NCBI GenBank assembly: GCA_036557285.1
Contig: DATBHW010000060.1
Coordinates: 1-64,000 of the forward strand
Direction: 5' to 3'
DNA: 64,000 nucleotides
Source of the DNA: Ktedonobacterales bacterium
GTDB lineage: Bacteria > Chloroflexota > Ktedonobacteria > Ktedonobacterales > DATBGS01
Every line of letters begins with the position of its first letter. Within the stretch, counting starts at the first letter, position 1. Below the pieces are notes generated by a model that was not told where the DNA came from, searched no databases, and was given only the letters and a program-made list of their open reading frames with translations. Shown in pieces: positions 1-8,867 of the stretch. A program made the position numbers and the translations under genes.

Positions 1-143
1 AATAATGACGTTATCCTCTCCCTGCTTGGTCAGCGCGCGGAGCAGCGGAAAGACCTGGCCGTGGAGTGGATGGTGAGGGGCTGTGACTTGAAGGAATTGG
101 CGCTGTGGGTCATGCCGGTCTGTAGTTTGTTGGTCAGAGTGCA

Positions 144-476
144 GAGCAGTACGAGCGCAACCGGGCCTGCTTGCAGGACAACCGTGCCAGAGCCGAGGCG
201 CGATGCGCCGTGCGAGACCAGCGATCCTGGCGGAGTTGGTCATGTGCGCCCATTGTGGCACACGCCTGGGGTGAATTATCACGATAGTAAAGCGCGCCTG
301 CACACGTATGACTGCGTGCTGCGGCACAATTGCTATGAGGAGTCCAGATGTCAACATGTGGCCGGTCCCTGCCTGGATGCCTTTGTCTGCCAGCAGATCC
401 TTGCCGCGCTGGAGCCAGCCGCTTTGGAGCAGGTGAGCGATCGGGTACAAGCCCCGCTGGAAGGGTTACCTCCTGG
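144..476 (+). pseudogene. Remnant of a serine site-specific recombinase (zinc-ribbon region)
   Basis: Three short blocks in different frames match the middle and C-terminal part of large serine recombinases. The first starts EQYERNRACLQDNRARAEAR near 144. The second reads AILAELVMCAHCGTRLG and ends at a stop near 270. The third, from about 271, contains YDC, YEESRCQH and LDAFVCQQILAALEPAALE. The CxxC plus later C...C spacing is that of the recombinase zinc beta ribbon, and the Leu-Asp-Ala / Ala-Leu-Glu-Pro block normally follows it. At least two frame disruptions and no catalytic domain show that it is dead. It lies directly beyond the end of the convergent phosphate response regulator and probably marks an old mobile-element insertion. 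Bases 1-143 cannot be assigned. Confidence 0.7.
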
Positions 477-541
477 AGCCGGTAAGGGGAGTTGCCAGAA
501 GGTTCCGGGTGCACGTTCCGCACACGAGGGGGCGCACACCC

Positions 542-1261
542 TCAGCCTCTAAAGCGGTAGCCCACGCCACGCACCGTCTGCACCAGTATGGGGTTGGCGG
601 GATCTTCTTCAAGTTTTTCGCGCAGCCAGCGAATATGCACATCCACTGTGCGTGTGTCGCCTGCAAAGTCGTAGCCCCAGACATGTTCCAGCAGGCGATC
701 ACGAGTCAGGACCGTACCGCGATGCCGCAGTAGATAGACCAGCAAATCAAACAGCCGGGCGGATATCTCAATCTGACGCTCGCCAATGGTCACTTCGCGG
801 CGATCAAGGTCCACACGCAAATCGCCAACCAGCAGCACCCGACTCTCGTCTCGCAGGGTCACGCCAGACATGCCATCTGAACGTGGCTCGGTCCGGCGCA
901 GCAGAGCACGCACGCGAGCGCGCAGCTCGCTCCAGCTAAAGGGCTTGGTCACGTAATCATCCGCACCCAATTCCAGCCCCACCACTTTATCTGTCTCTTC
1001 AGCGCGCGCGGTCAGCATCAGAATGGGTACCGAGGAAGTCTCGTTGCGCCTGCGCAGTTGCCGACAAACCTCCAGCCCATCCATCACGGGTAGCATCAGG
1101 TCAAGCAGCACGAGATCAAGGCGACTATGCTGAGCTATATCTAGTGCCGTTGCCCCATCGCCTGCTGTCAGCACCTCGTAGCCTTCCGCCCGCAGGTTAT
1201 AGACAATGGTATCGCGTAAGATGAGCTCATCTTCCACGATCAGGATCGTCCGCTGCATCAC
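542..1261 (-). CDS. OmpR/PhoB-type response regulator, probable phosphate regulator
   Basis: This 239-residue two-domain regulator has a receiver domain at residues 5-120, with acidic pocket E10/D11, phosphoacceptor D54 in LLDLMLPVMDG, T84 and K106 in VTKPF. A C-terminal OmpR-type winged helix (about 140-238) ends in the usual VRGVGYRF. It is the last gene of the pst-phoU cluster on the minus strand, about 100 bases after phoU, so it is most likely the PhoB/PhoP/RegX3 equivalent acting on the repeat upstream of pstS. No PhoR-like sensor kinase lies next to it; the DNA beyond is a recombinase remnant. The phosphate role is inferred from context; the family assignment is firm. Confidence 0.93.
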   Translation of the reverse strand: MMQRTILIVEDELILRDTIVYNLRAEGYEVLTAGDGATALDIAQHSRLDLVLLDLMLPVMDGLEVCRQLRRRNETSSVPILMLTARAEETDKVVGLELGADDYVTKPFSWSELRARVRALLRRTEPRSDGMSGVTLRDESRVLLVGDLRVDLDRREVTIGERQIEISARLFDLLVYLLRHRGTVLTRDRLLEHVWGYDFAGDTRTVDVHIRWLREKLEEDPANPILVQTVRGVGYRFRG

Positions 1262-1360
1262 TGTAGCGATTCCCTTTCTTCATTGGGATGCTGTATCGTT
1301 GTCCCATATTGGCTTGCCCGTCTCTCTGCTTACTGGTATCATGTCTGAGCATATTTCCCA

Positions 1361-2011
1361 TCAGTTCAACTCTTCAATCTCACCTGTGACCATATATATC
1401 ACGTCTTCACAAATATTGGTTACGCGGTCTCCGATGCGCTCCAGATCATGCGCCACAAAGAGCAAGCTCGTTGCCTGGGGTACATTATCGGCATTGCGCA
1501 TGCAAACCAACAACTCGTCAAAGGTCTGGCGATAGAGGTGATCGACCTCATCATCGCGCATACAAATCTCGCGGGCAGCCACGATATTCACGTCCACAAA
1601 AGCTTGAATGGCGTCGCGCACTTGCTGGCGAATCAGCTTTGCCATTTCCGGCAGATCAACAACCGCCTTGACTGGTGCTTGTTTGGAAAGCCTGATGGCG
1701 TTTTTGGCAACGCCAACCGCATGATCGCCCATCCGTTCCAGTTCGTTAATCACCAACTGGATTGTGACCAACTCGCGCAGGTCACGAGCAACAGGCGCCT
1801 GACGAGCCATCACCCCAAAAGTCTTGTTGCGGATCGTTCGTTGGTGTTCGTTAACCGTCGCATCGCCGTCGATGACCTGCTGAGCAAGATCCACATCGCG
1901 CTGAATCAGCGCCTGTACGGAGTTGGCAACGGCAGCCTCCACCAGTGTTGCCATCAGCACCACTGCCTCTTCTAGTTCCTGCAATTCATGATGAAAAGCG
2001 TCTCGTGTCAT
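1361..2011 (-). CDS. phoU: Phosphate transport system regulator PhoU
   Basis: The 216-residue all-helical protein has the two tandem PhoU three-helix repeats. Metal-binding-type motifs are ELERMGDHAVGVAKNA in the first repeat and DLERIGDRVTNICEDV in the second. PhoU links the PstSCAB transporter to the phosphate sensor kinase and represses the regulon when phosphate is plentiful. The start at 2011 is supported by AAGGAG eight bases upstream. It follows the second pstB by 11 bases, so the two are co-transcribed. Length and motif spacing are normal for the family. Confidence 0.96.
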   Translation of the reverse strand: MTRDAFHHELQELEEAVVLMATLVEAAVANSVQALIQRDVDLAQQVIDGDATVNEHQRTIRNKTFGVMARQAPVARDLRELVTIQLVINELERMGDHAVGVAKNAIRLSKQAPVKAVVDLPEMAKLIRQQVRDAIQAFVDVNIVAAREICMRDDEVDHLYRQTFDELLVCMRNADNVPQATSLLFVAHDLERIGDRVTNICEDVIYMVTGEIEELN

Positions 2012-2022
2012 TCATGCGCTCC

Positions 2023-2934
2023 TTAACCGAACCGCCCGGTGATATAATCTTCAGTCCGCGTATCGGTGGGCCGCGAGAAGATCGTCGTTGTCAGGCCAAT
2101 TTCAACCAGCTCGCCCAGCAGGAAGAAGCCGGTCCGATCAGAAACCCGTGCTGCCTGCTGCATGTTATGCGTAACCATCACAATGGTATACACGCGCTTC
2201 AGGTCTTCGATGGTCTGCTCAATCTTCAGTGTGGCGATGGGATCCAACGCAGAACACGGCTCATCCATCAAGATGACCTCCGGCGCTACTGCCAGCGCAC
2301 GCGCAATGCACAGCCGCTGCTGCTGACCACCCGAAAGCCCCATCGCGCTAGTTTTCAAGCGGTCCTTCACCTCATCCCAGAGCGCCGCTCCGCGCAGGCT
2401 ACGCTCGACCATCTCAGTGATTTCTCGCGGGCGGCGCCTGCCCTGGCACCGCAAGCCATAAGCGACATTCTCAAAAATAGACTTTGGGAACGGATTGGGT
2501 CGCTGAAAGATCATCCCTACTCGCTGGCGCAGATGCACCAGGTCCATATCGGGGCCGTAAATATCTTGATTATCCAAGAGGATCAGCCCTTCTACCCGCG
2601 CTCCTGGAGTCAGGTCGTGCAGACGGTTGAGCGCCCGCAAGAAGGTTGATTTGCCACAACCAGATGGACCGATCAGCGCTGTCACTTGATTAGCAGGGAT
2701 CGTCAGGCTAACGTTTTTGATCGCGTGGCGCTTGCCATAGTAAATATTGAGGCCCTCTGTGAGCATCTTGATCTGCCCATCCTCTCCTGGGCGAATAGGT
2801 GCTTCGCCATCATCGGTTGGTTGCGTGCTCTGGGTAAGCACCGATGGGACCACCTCCTTAGGCAAGCGAGGAGGCTGCTGAACCAGCCCATCCAGCGATT
2901 TCGAGGCCGCTCCTGATGTCGAGATATTATCCAT
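2023..2934 (-). CDS. pstB: Phosphate ABC transporter ATPase PstB, second copy with N-terminal extension
   Basis: ATPase subunit of the PstSCAB phosphate importer. Walker A (GPSGCGKST) is at residues 89-97, followed by the signature LSGGQQQR, Walker B VILMDEP and the switch histidine in VTHNMQQA. The protein ends EDYITGRFG like the copy upstream. The start at 2934 (MDNIST) is chosen because it follows the upstream stop and has a purine-rich GGAGCAGGGGGA site; an earlier in-frame start would lie inside the neighbouring gene. Relative to the usual ~250 residues it has about 50 extra, polar and proline-rich residues at the N-terminus. It probably arose by tandem duplication. Confidence 0.94.
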   Translation of the reverse strand: MDNISTSGAASKSLDGLVQQPPRLPKEVVPSVLTQSTQPTDDGEAPIRPGEDGQIKMLTEGLNIYYGKRHAIKNVSLTIPANQVTALIGPSGCGKSTFLRALNRLHDLTPGARVEGLILLDNQDIYGPDMDLVHLRQRVGMIFQRPNPFPKSIFENVAYGLRCQGRRRPREITEMVERSLRGAALWDEVKDRLKTSAMGLSGGQQQRLCIARALAVAPEVILMDEPCSALDPIATLKIEQTIEDLKRVYTIVMVTHNMQQAARVSDRTGFFLLGELVEIGLTTTIFSRPTDTRTEDYITGRFG

Positions 2935-2956
2935 GAATAGTCCCCCTGCTCCTCTT

Positions 2957-3709
2957 TTAACCGAAGCGCCCGGTAATATAATCCTCTGTCTCCTTCTGTT
3001 GGGGACGAGAGAAGAGTTGCCCGGTTTCCCCTGTTTCAACCAGGCGGCCTAACAAGAAAAAGGCGGTACGTTCTGCCACACGCGCAGCTTGTTGCATATT
3101 ATGTGTCACGATCACGATAGTGTAGGTGCTCTTCAATTTGATAATCAAATCTTCTATTTGTAGCGTGGATTGCGGGTCCAACGCCGAGCAGGGTTCATCC
3201 ATGAGCAGCACCTTCGGCTCAACCACAATGGCACGCGCAATACACAGACGCTGCTGCTGCCCTCCAGAAAGGGATGCTGCCGAGGCATCGAGCCGATCCT
3301 TCACCTCATCCCAGAGCGCTGCACCGTGCAGGCTTTGCTCTACTAATTCCGCCAGTGCCTTTCCACGTGCCAGACCATTGAGACGCGCTCCAATGGCGAC
3401 GTTCTCAAAAATACTGCGGGTGGGCAGCGGATTTGGCTGCTGGAAGACCATGCCTATGTGCCGACGAACATACATCGGGCGTATCGAGCGGTCGTAAATA
3501 TCGGCGCCTTCGACTTCGACGGTCCCAGCGACCCTCGCGCCAGGCACTTCCTCGTGCATGCGATTGAGGCAGCGCACGAAGGTGGACTTGCCGCAACCAG
3601 ATGGCCCAATCATCGCTGTCACGCCCTGCGGATTGATGCTCAGATTAATATTGTAAAGGCTCTGTTTTTTTCCATACCAGGCATCCAGGTTCCGAACTTG
3701 AATAGACAT
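2957..3709 (-). CDS. pstB: Phosphate ABC transporter ATPase PstB, first copy
   Basis: The 250-residue ATPase of the high-affinity phosphate importer has the length usual for PstB. Walker [10 protein letters not shown] is at residues 35-43, then QQPNPLP at the Q-loop, signature LSGGQQQR, Walker B VLLMDEP and VTHNMQQA. The start at 3709 (MSIQVRNL) is preceded by GGGGGA at six bases; in-frame ATGs at 3727, 3760 and 3811 would add a non-homologous tail. It follows pstA and precedes the second pstB by 22 bases. Of the two copies this one keeps the canonical architecture. Confidence 0.95.
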   Translation of the reverse strand: MSIQVRNLDAWYGKKQSLYNINLSINPQGVTAMIGPSGCGKSTFVRCLNRMHEEVPGARVAGTVEVEGADIYDRSIRPMYVRRHIGMVFQQPNPLPTRSIFENVAIGARLNGLARGKALAELVEQSLHGAALWDEVKDRLDASAASLSGGQQQRLCIARAIVVEPKVLLMDEPCSALDPQSTLQIEDLIIKLKSTYTIVIVTHNMQQAARVAERTAFFLLGRLVETGETGQLFSRPQQKETEDYITGRFG

Positions 3710-3770
3710 CGTTCCCCCATTTCCCATCAGGTAGAGCAACCTTCCAGGCGCTGCGCTCATCCCTTCCCGC

Positions 3771-4646
3771 TCAACGCTGCTTGAAACCTCCAGTGGCCCA
3801 GCGAACAGCAAACGATGTGACCAGCACTAACATCATCAGCACAAAGGCTCCAGCAAACGCAATAGTACGATCAGGAGCAAAGGGACTCAAGGTGGATACA
3901 TAGATTCGGAGAGGCAAAGCATCCATTGGGCGGGCAATATTGATCCGCGCAAAGTTCGTGCCGAATGCCGTCATGAGCAGGGGTGCAGTTTCTCCGCCGA
4001 CGCGCGCTACGGCCAGGAGGATACCAGTGATAATCCCACTCTTGGCTGTGGGGACCACCACCCGTAGGATAGTACGCGACTCTGTCGCGCCCAGGGCCAC
4101 CGACCCCTCACGCATCTCTTTGGGGACAAGCCGCAAAACCTCTTCAGTGGCCCGCGCCACCGTGGGAATCATAATGATGCTCAGCGCGAGGCCGCCCGCT
4201 AATCCAGAAAAATGATGTTGCGGCACAACGATCAGGGTCCAGATGAAGAGGCCGAAGATGATCGTGGGAATGCCCGTCAGCATATCGACCATGAAGCGCA
4301 CGACACCTGCGATGTGCCCTCGCCCAAACTCCGAAAGGTAGATTCCAGTAAACATCCCCAACGGAACTCCAATGGCGGTGGCGATGCCCACTATGACAAG
4401 CGTCCCCTCAATGGCTGGTAGCACACCACCACCCGTCTCACCTTCAGGTGCGGGCGGCTGGGTGAAGAAATTCAGATTCAGGGAGCCAATGCCGAGCCGG
4501 GCCACATAGACAATCAAATAGCCGAGAAAGAACATGGCTGCGACGGCAAACAGGGTTGTCAGTCCCACCACGAGATAATTGGCGATCTGACGACGCACAT
4601 GCAGCACCGCGCTATCCGGCTGAAAGGGGTGTGTGGGTGTTTTCAT
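3771..4646 (-). CDS. pstA: Phosphate ABC transporter permease PstA
   Basis: The 291-residue membrane permease subunit has about six hydrophobic segments. The permease (EAA-type) loop reads [20 protein letters not shown], followed by the family-typical [11 protein letters not shown] stretch. PstA forms the channel with PstC and is driven by PstB. Its ATG overlaps the pstC stop (ATGA), implying translational coupling. The sequence ends in a basic tail and is normal for the family. Confidence 0.95.
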   Translation of the reverse strand: MKTPTHPFQPDSAVLHVRRQIANYLVVGLTTLFAVAAMFFLGYLIVYVARLGIGSLNLNFFTQPPAPEGETGGGVLPAIEGTLVIVGIATAIGVPLGMFTGIYLSEFGRGHIAGVVRFMVDMLTGIPTIIFGLFIWTLIVVPQHHFSGLAGGLALSIIMIPTVARATEEVLRLVPKEMREGSVALGATESRTILRVVVPTAKSGIITGILLAVARVGGETAPLLMTAFGTNFARINIARPMDALPLRIYVSTLSPFAPDRTIAFAGAFVLMMLVLVTSFAVRWATGGFKQR

Positions 4647-5647
4647 ACGACCAACCCCCCAACACGCTCGCGTCCAAGCCGGGAAATTAACAGGCGAGCG
4701 AGGATATTGACAATCAGGGTAATCAGGAGCAGAAGCAAGCCCGCTTCCAGCACGGCAGATTGGAAGATGCCGGGCGTGGCCTCGCCGAACTGATTGGCAA
4801 TGACGCTCGAAAGCGTATAGCCAGTATCAAAGAGATGTAAGCTGGGATTCGACGCCTGATTGCCGATCACCAGAGTCACAGCAATGGTCTCGCCCAACGC
4901 CCGTCCCAACGCTAGTATCGCCCCGCCAGCGATGCCTGCGCGTGAGAAGGGCAGCACCGCATAGCGAAGAACCTCCCAACGGGTTGCTCCTAGCGCCAGC
5001 AGCCCTTCGCGCTGCGACTTAGGGGCGACGAGCATCACCTCGCGGCTGATTGCCGTGATAATCGGCAAGATCATCACGATAAGCAAGAGGCCCGCTGCCA
5101 AAATACTATACCCATGAATATCTCCCTGGAAGATGGGGAGAAACCCAAGATACTTTTTGAGCCAGGGCTGTCCGGTAAGCTGGAGCCAGGGTACCATCAC
5201 AACGGCTCCCCACAGTCCCAGGACAATGCTGGGAATCGCCGCCAGCAAATCGACGATGAACCCCAGCGGCGCACGCAGCGGGCGTGGACAGAAATCGACC
5301 AGAAAGATTGCCGTTCCCACGCCGAGAGGCACGGCAAAGATCAGCGCGAAGAGTGAGGTTTCTATGGTACCAAACAACGCTGGGCGCACGCCAAAGGTGT
5401 TATGCACTGGATCGAAGGCTTCATTCGTAAGAAATCTGAACCCGAAGGTCTGAATGGTTGGAAGAGAACTACTGAAGAGAACCCAGGCAACTCCTACTAC
5501 GGCTGCCAGGACAATGAGAACAAAGAGATAGGTGAGTCCACGGAAGAGGAAATCGCCAGGTCGTCGCGTCTGCAGTTGGAGCCGCCTTATCCAGGCGCGT
5601 CCGCGGCCATTAGCGACCGTGATGACCGTCGAGAACAAAAATTGCAT
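4643..5647 (-). CDS. pstC: Phosphate ABC transporter permease PstC
   Basis: The 334-residue inner-membrane permease is the partner of PstA. It has about six transmembrane segments, the EAA-type loop REVMLVAPKSQREGLLALGA, and ILALGRALGETIAVTLVIGN, which is characteristic of PstC. The first ~35 residues are basic and cytoplasmic. AGGTAGGG sits just before the start at 5647. It is separated from pstS by about 200 bases containing an inverted repeat, and its end overlaps pstA by four bases. Confidence 0.95.
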   Translation of the reverse strand: MQFLFSTVITVANGRGRAWIRRLQLQTRRPGDFLFRGLTYLFVLIVLAAVVGVAWVLFSSSLPTIQTFGFRFLTNEAFDPVHNTFGVRPALFGTIETSLFALIFAVPLGVGTAIFLVDFCPRPLRAPLGFIVDLLAAIPSIVLGLWGAVVMVPWLQLTGQPWLKKYLGFLPIFQGDIHGYSILAAGLLLIVMILPIITAISREVMLVAPKSQREGLLALGATRWEVLRYAVLPFSRAGIAGGAILALGRALGETIAVTLVIGNQASNPSLHLFDTGYTLSSVIANQFGEATPGIFQSAVLEAGLLLLLITLIVNILARLLISRLGRERVGGLVV

Positions 5648-5738
5648 CTGTCCCTACCTTAATTGCTACAACTTGGCACAGCAGGCATCGTGCTGACCTA
5701 GCCTCAGCGCGCGGAACGGCGCTCTGTTTACTGGCAGG

Positions 5739-5789
5739 GCAGTCCTCCTGTCCCTGGCCGAGTTGTTCGCCGCTGAACAGGAGGACTGC
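5739..5789 (-). terminator. Inverted repeat between pstS and pstC (attenuator or RNA-stabilising hairpin)
   Basis: A perfect 13-bp inverted repeat (5739-5751 with 5777-5789) with a 25-base loop lies between the pstS stop and the pstC start. No T-run follows on the minus strand. In binding-protein transporters such a hairpin commonly protects or terminates the binding-protein message so that it outnumbers the permeases. The repeat is seen; the role is inferred. Confidence 0.55.
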
Positions 5790-5851
5790 CTCAACTCTGG
5801 AGGATGAAGGGGCACTTTATCCACCAGGCGTCAGTGAAGGCTACGGCGCCT

Positions 5852-6976
5852 TTAGCCCTTGTAGCAGGCACTGCCACCACACTGCATCGCTTTGATTTTC
5901 GCCTCACCTTTCTGAACGATGTTATCAGGCAGCGGCACATAATTCAGAGGGGTGGAATACTGTTGCCCATCATGGATCACCCACCACATCGTATTTGCAG
6001 TCGCTTGCCCCTTGTCTGCATCCGTCTGGTTCGTATAGACCAGTGCCCAGGTAAAGCCAGTGATGGGATAAGCTCCCTGGCCTGGCGAGTTGACGAAGAA
6101 GAAGCGCAGATCGTCGGGGATGGTCGTAATTGAGGCCGCAGCGGCTTTCGCGCTGTCCAGCGACGGCAGCACAGAAGCTCCATCATGATCCTGGATCGAG
6201 GCATACTGGATCTGGTTGGTCAGCACATAGGCCAGCTCGTTGTAACCAATGGCGCCAGCCGTACTCTTGACCGCATTAGCTACGCCATCATTCCCTTTGG
6301 CTCCCACGCCTGTCGGCCAGTTGACTGTCGTGGCTGCGCCGACCTTCGACGACCAATCAGGGCTTACTGCTGCGAGGTAATGAGTGAAGATGCCTGTTGT
6401 GCCGCTGCCATCCGACCGGTGGACAATTGTGATCGCTTGGTGGGGCAAGGTCGCCCCAGAGTTGGTTGCCGCAATGGCTGGATCATCCCAGAACTTGATA
6501 GCACCCAGAAAGATCTTCGCCAGCGTGTCGCCGTTCAGTTGCAGGTGTTGCGGGTTTGTCAGTTGGCTGAGGTTATAGGAGATAGCAACCGCGCCAATTG
6601 TGACTGGTATGTGTAACACGTCCCCATTCTTGCTCTGAGCCAGTTGATCATCGGTCATAGGAGAATCCGTTGCGCCAAAATCCACGGTCTGATTCAGCAA
6701 TTGCGTGATACCAGCGCCGCTGCCCACCGATTGATAGTTCACCTCAACCTGGCAGCCAACTTTGGCATACTCGGCAAACATTTTTGAGAACAGGGGATTG
6801 ACGAAGGTAGACCCGGCGCCAGTCAGCGAAGTGGTATTGGGGCAGGACGGCCCAGTGTTTGTCGTAGCTGGGCCTTCGCCACAGGCAGTCAGGAGCAATG
6901 TAAGACCGAGAAATGCGACAGAAGCAAGATAGCTCCGCAGTCGCAGATGAGGCCGCGACGATGCTGTCAAAAGCAT
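5852..6976 (-). CDS. pstS: Phosphate ABC transporter substrate-binding lipoprotein PstS
   Basis: This 374-residue phosphate-binding protein begins with a signal peptide whose lipobox LLLTAC places the lipidated Cys near residue 32. The phosphate-binding signatures are TGAGSTFVNPLF, VDFGATDSPM, HRSDGSGTTG and AIGYNELAY. The start at 6976 is preferred because AGGAGG lies 12 bases upstream. In-frame ATGs at 6997 and 7033 would extend the cytoplasmic N-region but leave the signal peptide intact. It is the first gene of the pst cluster, behind a PHO-box-like site. The mature N-terminus is Thr/Asn/Pro-rich, a usual linker after the lipid anchor. Confidence 0.95.
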   Translation of the reverse strand: MLLTASSRPHLRLRSYLASVAFLGLTLLLTACGEGPATTNTGPSCPNTTSLTGAGSTFVNPLFSKMFAEYAKVGCQVEVNYQSVGSGAGITQLLNQTVDFGATDSPMTDDQLAQSKNGDVLHIPVTIGAVAISYNLSQLTNPQHLQLNGDTLAKIFLGAIKFWDDPAIAATNSGATLPHQAITIVHRSDGSGTTGIFTHYLAAVSPDWSSKVGAATTVNWPTGVGAKGNDGVANAVKSTAGAIGYNELAYVLTNQIQYASIQDHDGASVLPSLDSAKAAAASITTIPDDLRFFFVNSPGQGAYPITGFTWALVYTNQTDADKGQATANTMWWVIHDGQQYSTPLNYVPLPDNIVQKGEAKIKAMQCGGSACYKG

Positions 6977-7085
6977 ACGATTTGGTTTCCTCCTCATTGG
7001 ATGTACCGTTACGCTCTCGTGAAGACCTGCCAAAACAGAACAGGTATGTTGAACATGATCCTCTCGTGCTCTCTGCTAGAGAGTG

Positions 7086-7136
7086 TAAGAGTTCAATGTT
7101 AAGTCCCTTTGAATCTATTGTTAAATCCAAATTAAG
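7086..7136 (-). promoter_or_regulatory. PHO-box-like 11-bp direct repeats upstream of pstS
   Basis: On the minus strand, seven-base units recur every 11 bases: CTTAATT (7130-7136), TTTAACA (7119-7125), ATTCAAA (7108-7114), CTTAACA (7097-7103) and a weaker ACTCTTA (7086-7092). PhoB/PhoP-type regulators bind tandem units of this length and period in front of pst genes, and an OmpR-type regulator is encoded in the same cluster. The periodicity is visible; binding is inferred. Confidence 0.65.
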
Positions 7137-7724
7137 GAGCCACCGAGAGGAGCAGGGGTCACACAGAGGACTTCGGTGTAGTAATTACCTGGCAATCCGG
7201 TAGCGAACGAGCGAGTTTGCATGGGTATCCGAAATGACTGGCAGCCCGCGTCTCTGCCCGACAGACACGTAGTGGGAAAGTCAACTCAATCACTGGGACC
7301 GTTCGAAGCGTGCTTCCGAGCACAGGAATATCCCGTTTGATTGTTCGCGGCACTCAGGGCAGAGCACGACTGGAGACATAGCCGAGCATCGTGAGCTGCG
7401 TGAGGGGGATTTGCTGTGAGCAAAGATGAATAGTGACTTTACAGTAATCTCCGCCCTCGTTGACCAAACTCCACCGCCAGGACTTACTGGCCTAACAGCC
7501 TATCCGAATAACCTGCTATGTTAGGGGGTATGGACGAAGAAGAAACCCAGTGAAGGATTCCAGCCAGTCATATTGGTTAGTACTTACAGCGGTGTTCAGA
7601 AAGATTGAACCATGATATACCGTTCGCTAACTAGGAGCAGCACGGGCTGGGTAGCCACAGTGCCGAAACCAGCCCTGGGCATCCTGCGTGGTGATCGTGT
7701 CCAGGCCCGCTCTCAGAAAAACCG
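7137..7724. other. Intergenic region without a convincing gene
   Basis: About 590 bases lie upstream of the phosphate operon and downstream of the next minus-strand gene. Only short, compositionally implausible reading frames are visible. A 7-bp inverted repeat (7644-7650 with 7669-7675) could end transcription of the gene starting at 8855 but has no T-run. Confidence 0.4.
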
Positions 7725-8855
7725 TCATAGGGTATCTTCCGGCTTCTTCCTACTGCCCTCCCACGGTGCGTTGAATGGTACATCTTCCAATCGGAAGCGC
7801 GAACGAACCACCACCGCCCGCGCGCGCAACTGAGCGATCAGTTCCTCTGGCGCGAGCCACGTCGCCGGGTGGATAATCCCAATGTCTGGTAGCTCACCGC
7901 GTACCAGCCGCGCAGCCGCCAGTGAGCAAAGCAGGCTCGGATTGCGCACGTTGCCATAGGGGCGGTAGATATGCGTTTCGAAGGTTCCTCGGCCCTGGAG
8001 TCCTTCCCCAAACGCCTGATGCAACAACCCACCTTCTGTATATGCGCCTCCGAGCAGACCAGTGAGCTTGCCGAACAAGCCAGCGAAGCGCCAGACTGGG
8101 AGTCCCGTGCGTGCCATCGCAGTCGTCACCCGCATGCCTAGTGCTGGCAGGCGGTTGGGCAGACCCACGCGATAGGCCACATCGCGCACGGCCTGGGAGG
8201 AGGGATCTACATAGTCGAGAGTATCAGCCAGGTAGACCGTGCGGATGCCCAGCGAGGGGAAAAAGACACGTTCTGGTAGGCTCCCTACTTGACCACTTGG
8301 AAGTATGCGCCGTGCAGAGAGGAGATAATCGGCGACGACGCCGCGGCCCCACTCGAAGTTGTGGACACAAAGAGATGAGTGTACCCATTCAATAGAGCGC
8401 ATGTGCATGTAGGCGTAGCGAGTGAGGAGTCCGGTCAGTCCACCTGCCGTGGAAGCTCCGATGAGGCAGGCGATCCCTGCCTCACGAGCTGGTCTGTCGT
8501 AACGCTCGCGCAGCGCGCTATAGAGGTCGGAGCGTGGACACATATCTACGTAGGGGACGCGGCAGGCGATCGCGGCTCGCAACGGGGCATCTCCAATGTG
8601 CGCATAGGGACCAGCTGTATGAACCAAGACCTTCGCCTCGCTCTGCTCAAGGGTCTTGCGCATTGCCTGCTCACCAGATGCATCCACCTGGATCGAGCTG
8701 ACTCGGCCTTCGGCGCCTGGCAGCCATTGGTGTGTCCGGATACCATGACGCGTAGCAATCACTACTGAGAGTGATGTTCGCGTCAGCAGGTCAGCCACCA
8801 CCAACCGCCCAAAGATCCCTGTCCCTCCGAGAACCAACACCGTGTCATTTGGCAT
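7725..8855 (-). CDS. Saccharopine dehydrogenase-like NAD(P)-binding protein
   Basis: The 376-residue protein starts with a Rossmann fold: beta strand TVLVLGG then GGTGIFG at residues 9-15, followed by LVHTAGPYAHIG, a phrase typical of the saccharopine dehydrogenase NADP-binding family. That family includes trans-acting enoyl reductases and membrane-lipid reductases as well as lysine enzymes, so the substrate cannot be named. It is followed on the same strand by an SRPBCC protein whose stop lies only 12 bases upstream of this start, so the pair is likely co-transcribed. A start at 8855 (MPNDTVL) gives the motif its normal position. Confidence 0.75.
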   Translation of the reverse strand: MPNDTVLVLGGTGIFGRLVVADLLTRTSLSVVIATRHGIRTHQWLPGAEGRVSSIQVDASGEQAMRKTLEQSEAKVLVHTAGPYAHIGDAPLRAAIACRVPYVDMCPRSDLYSALRERYDRPAREAGIACLIGASTAGGLTGLLTRYAYMHMRSIEWVHSSLCVHNFEWGRGVVADYLLSARRILPSGQVGSLPERVFFPSLGIRTVYLADTLDYVDPSSQAVRDVAYRVGLPNRLPALGMRVTTAMARTGLPVWRFAGLFGKLTGLLGGAYTEGGLLHQAFGEGLQGRGTFETHIYRPYGNVRNPSLLCSLAAARLVRGELPDIGIIHPATWLAPEELIAQLRARAVVVRSRFRLEDVPFNAPWEGSRKKPEDTL

Positions 8856-8867
8856 GTGGTTCCCTCC

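Noticed and set aside
61-552. A 163-codon plus-strand frame read as an intact gene
   Set aside because: Only its middle matches recombinase sequence; the flanking homologous blocks lie in other frames, so it is part of a pseudogene.
2934-3039. A longer second pstB starting at 3039
   Set aside because: The extension lies inside the end of the upstream pstB and has no ribosome site, while the start at 2934 has one.
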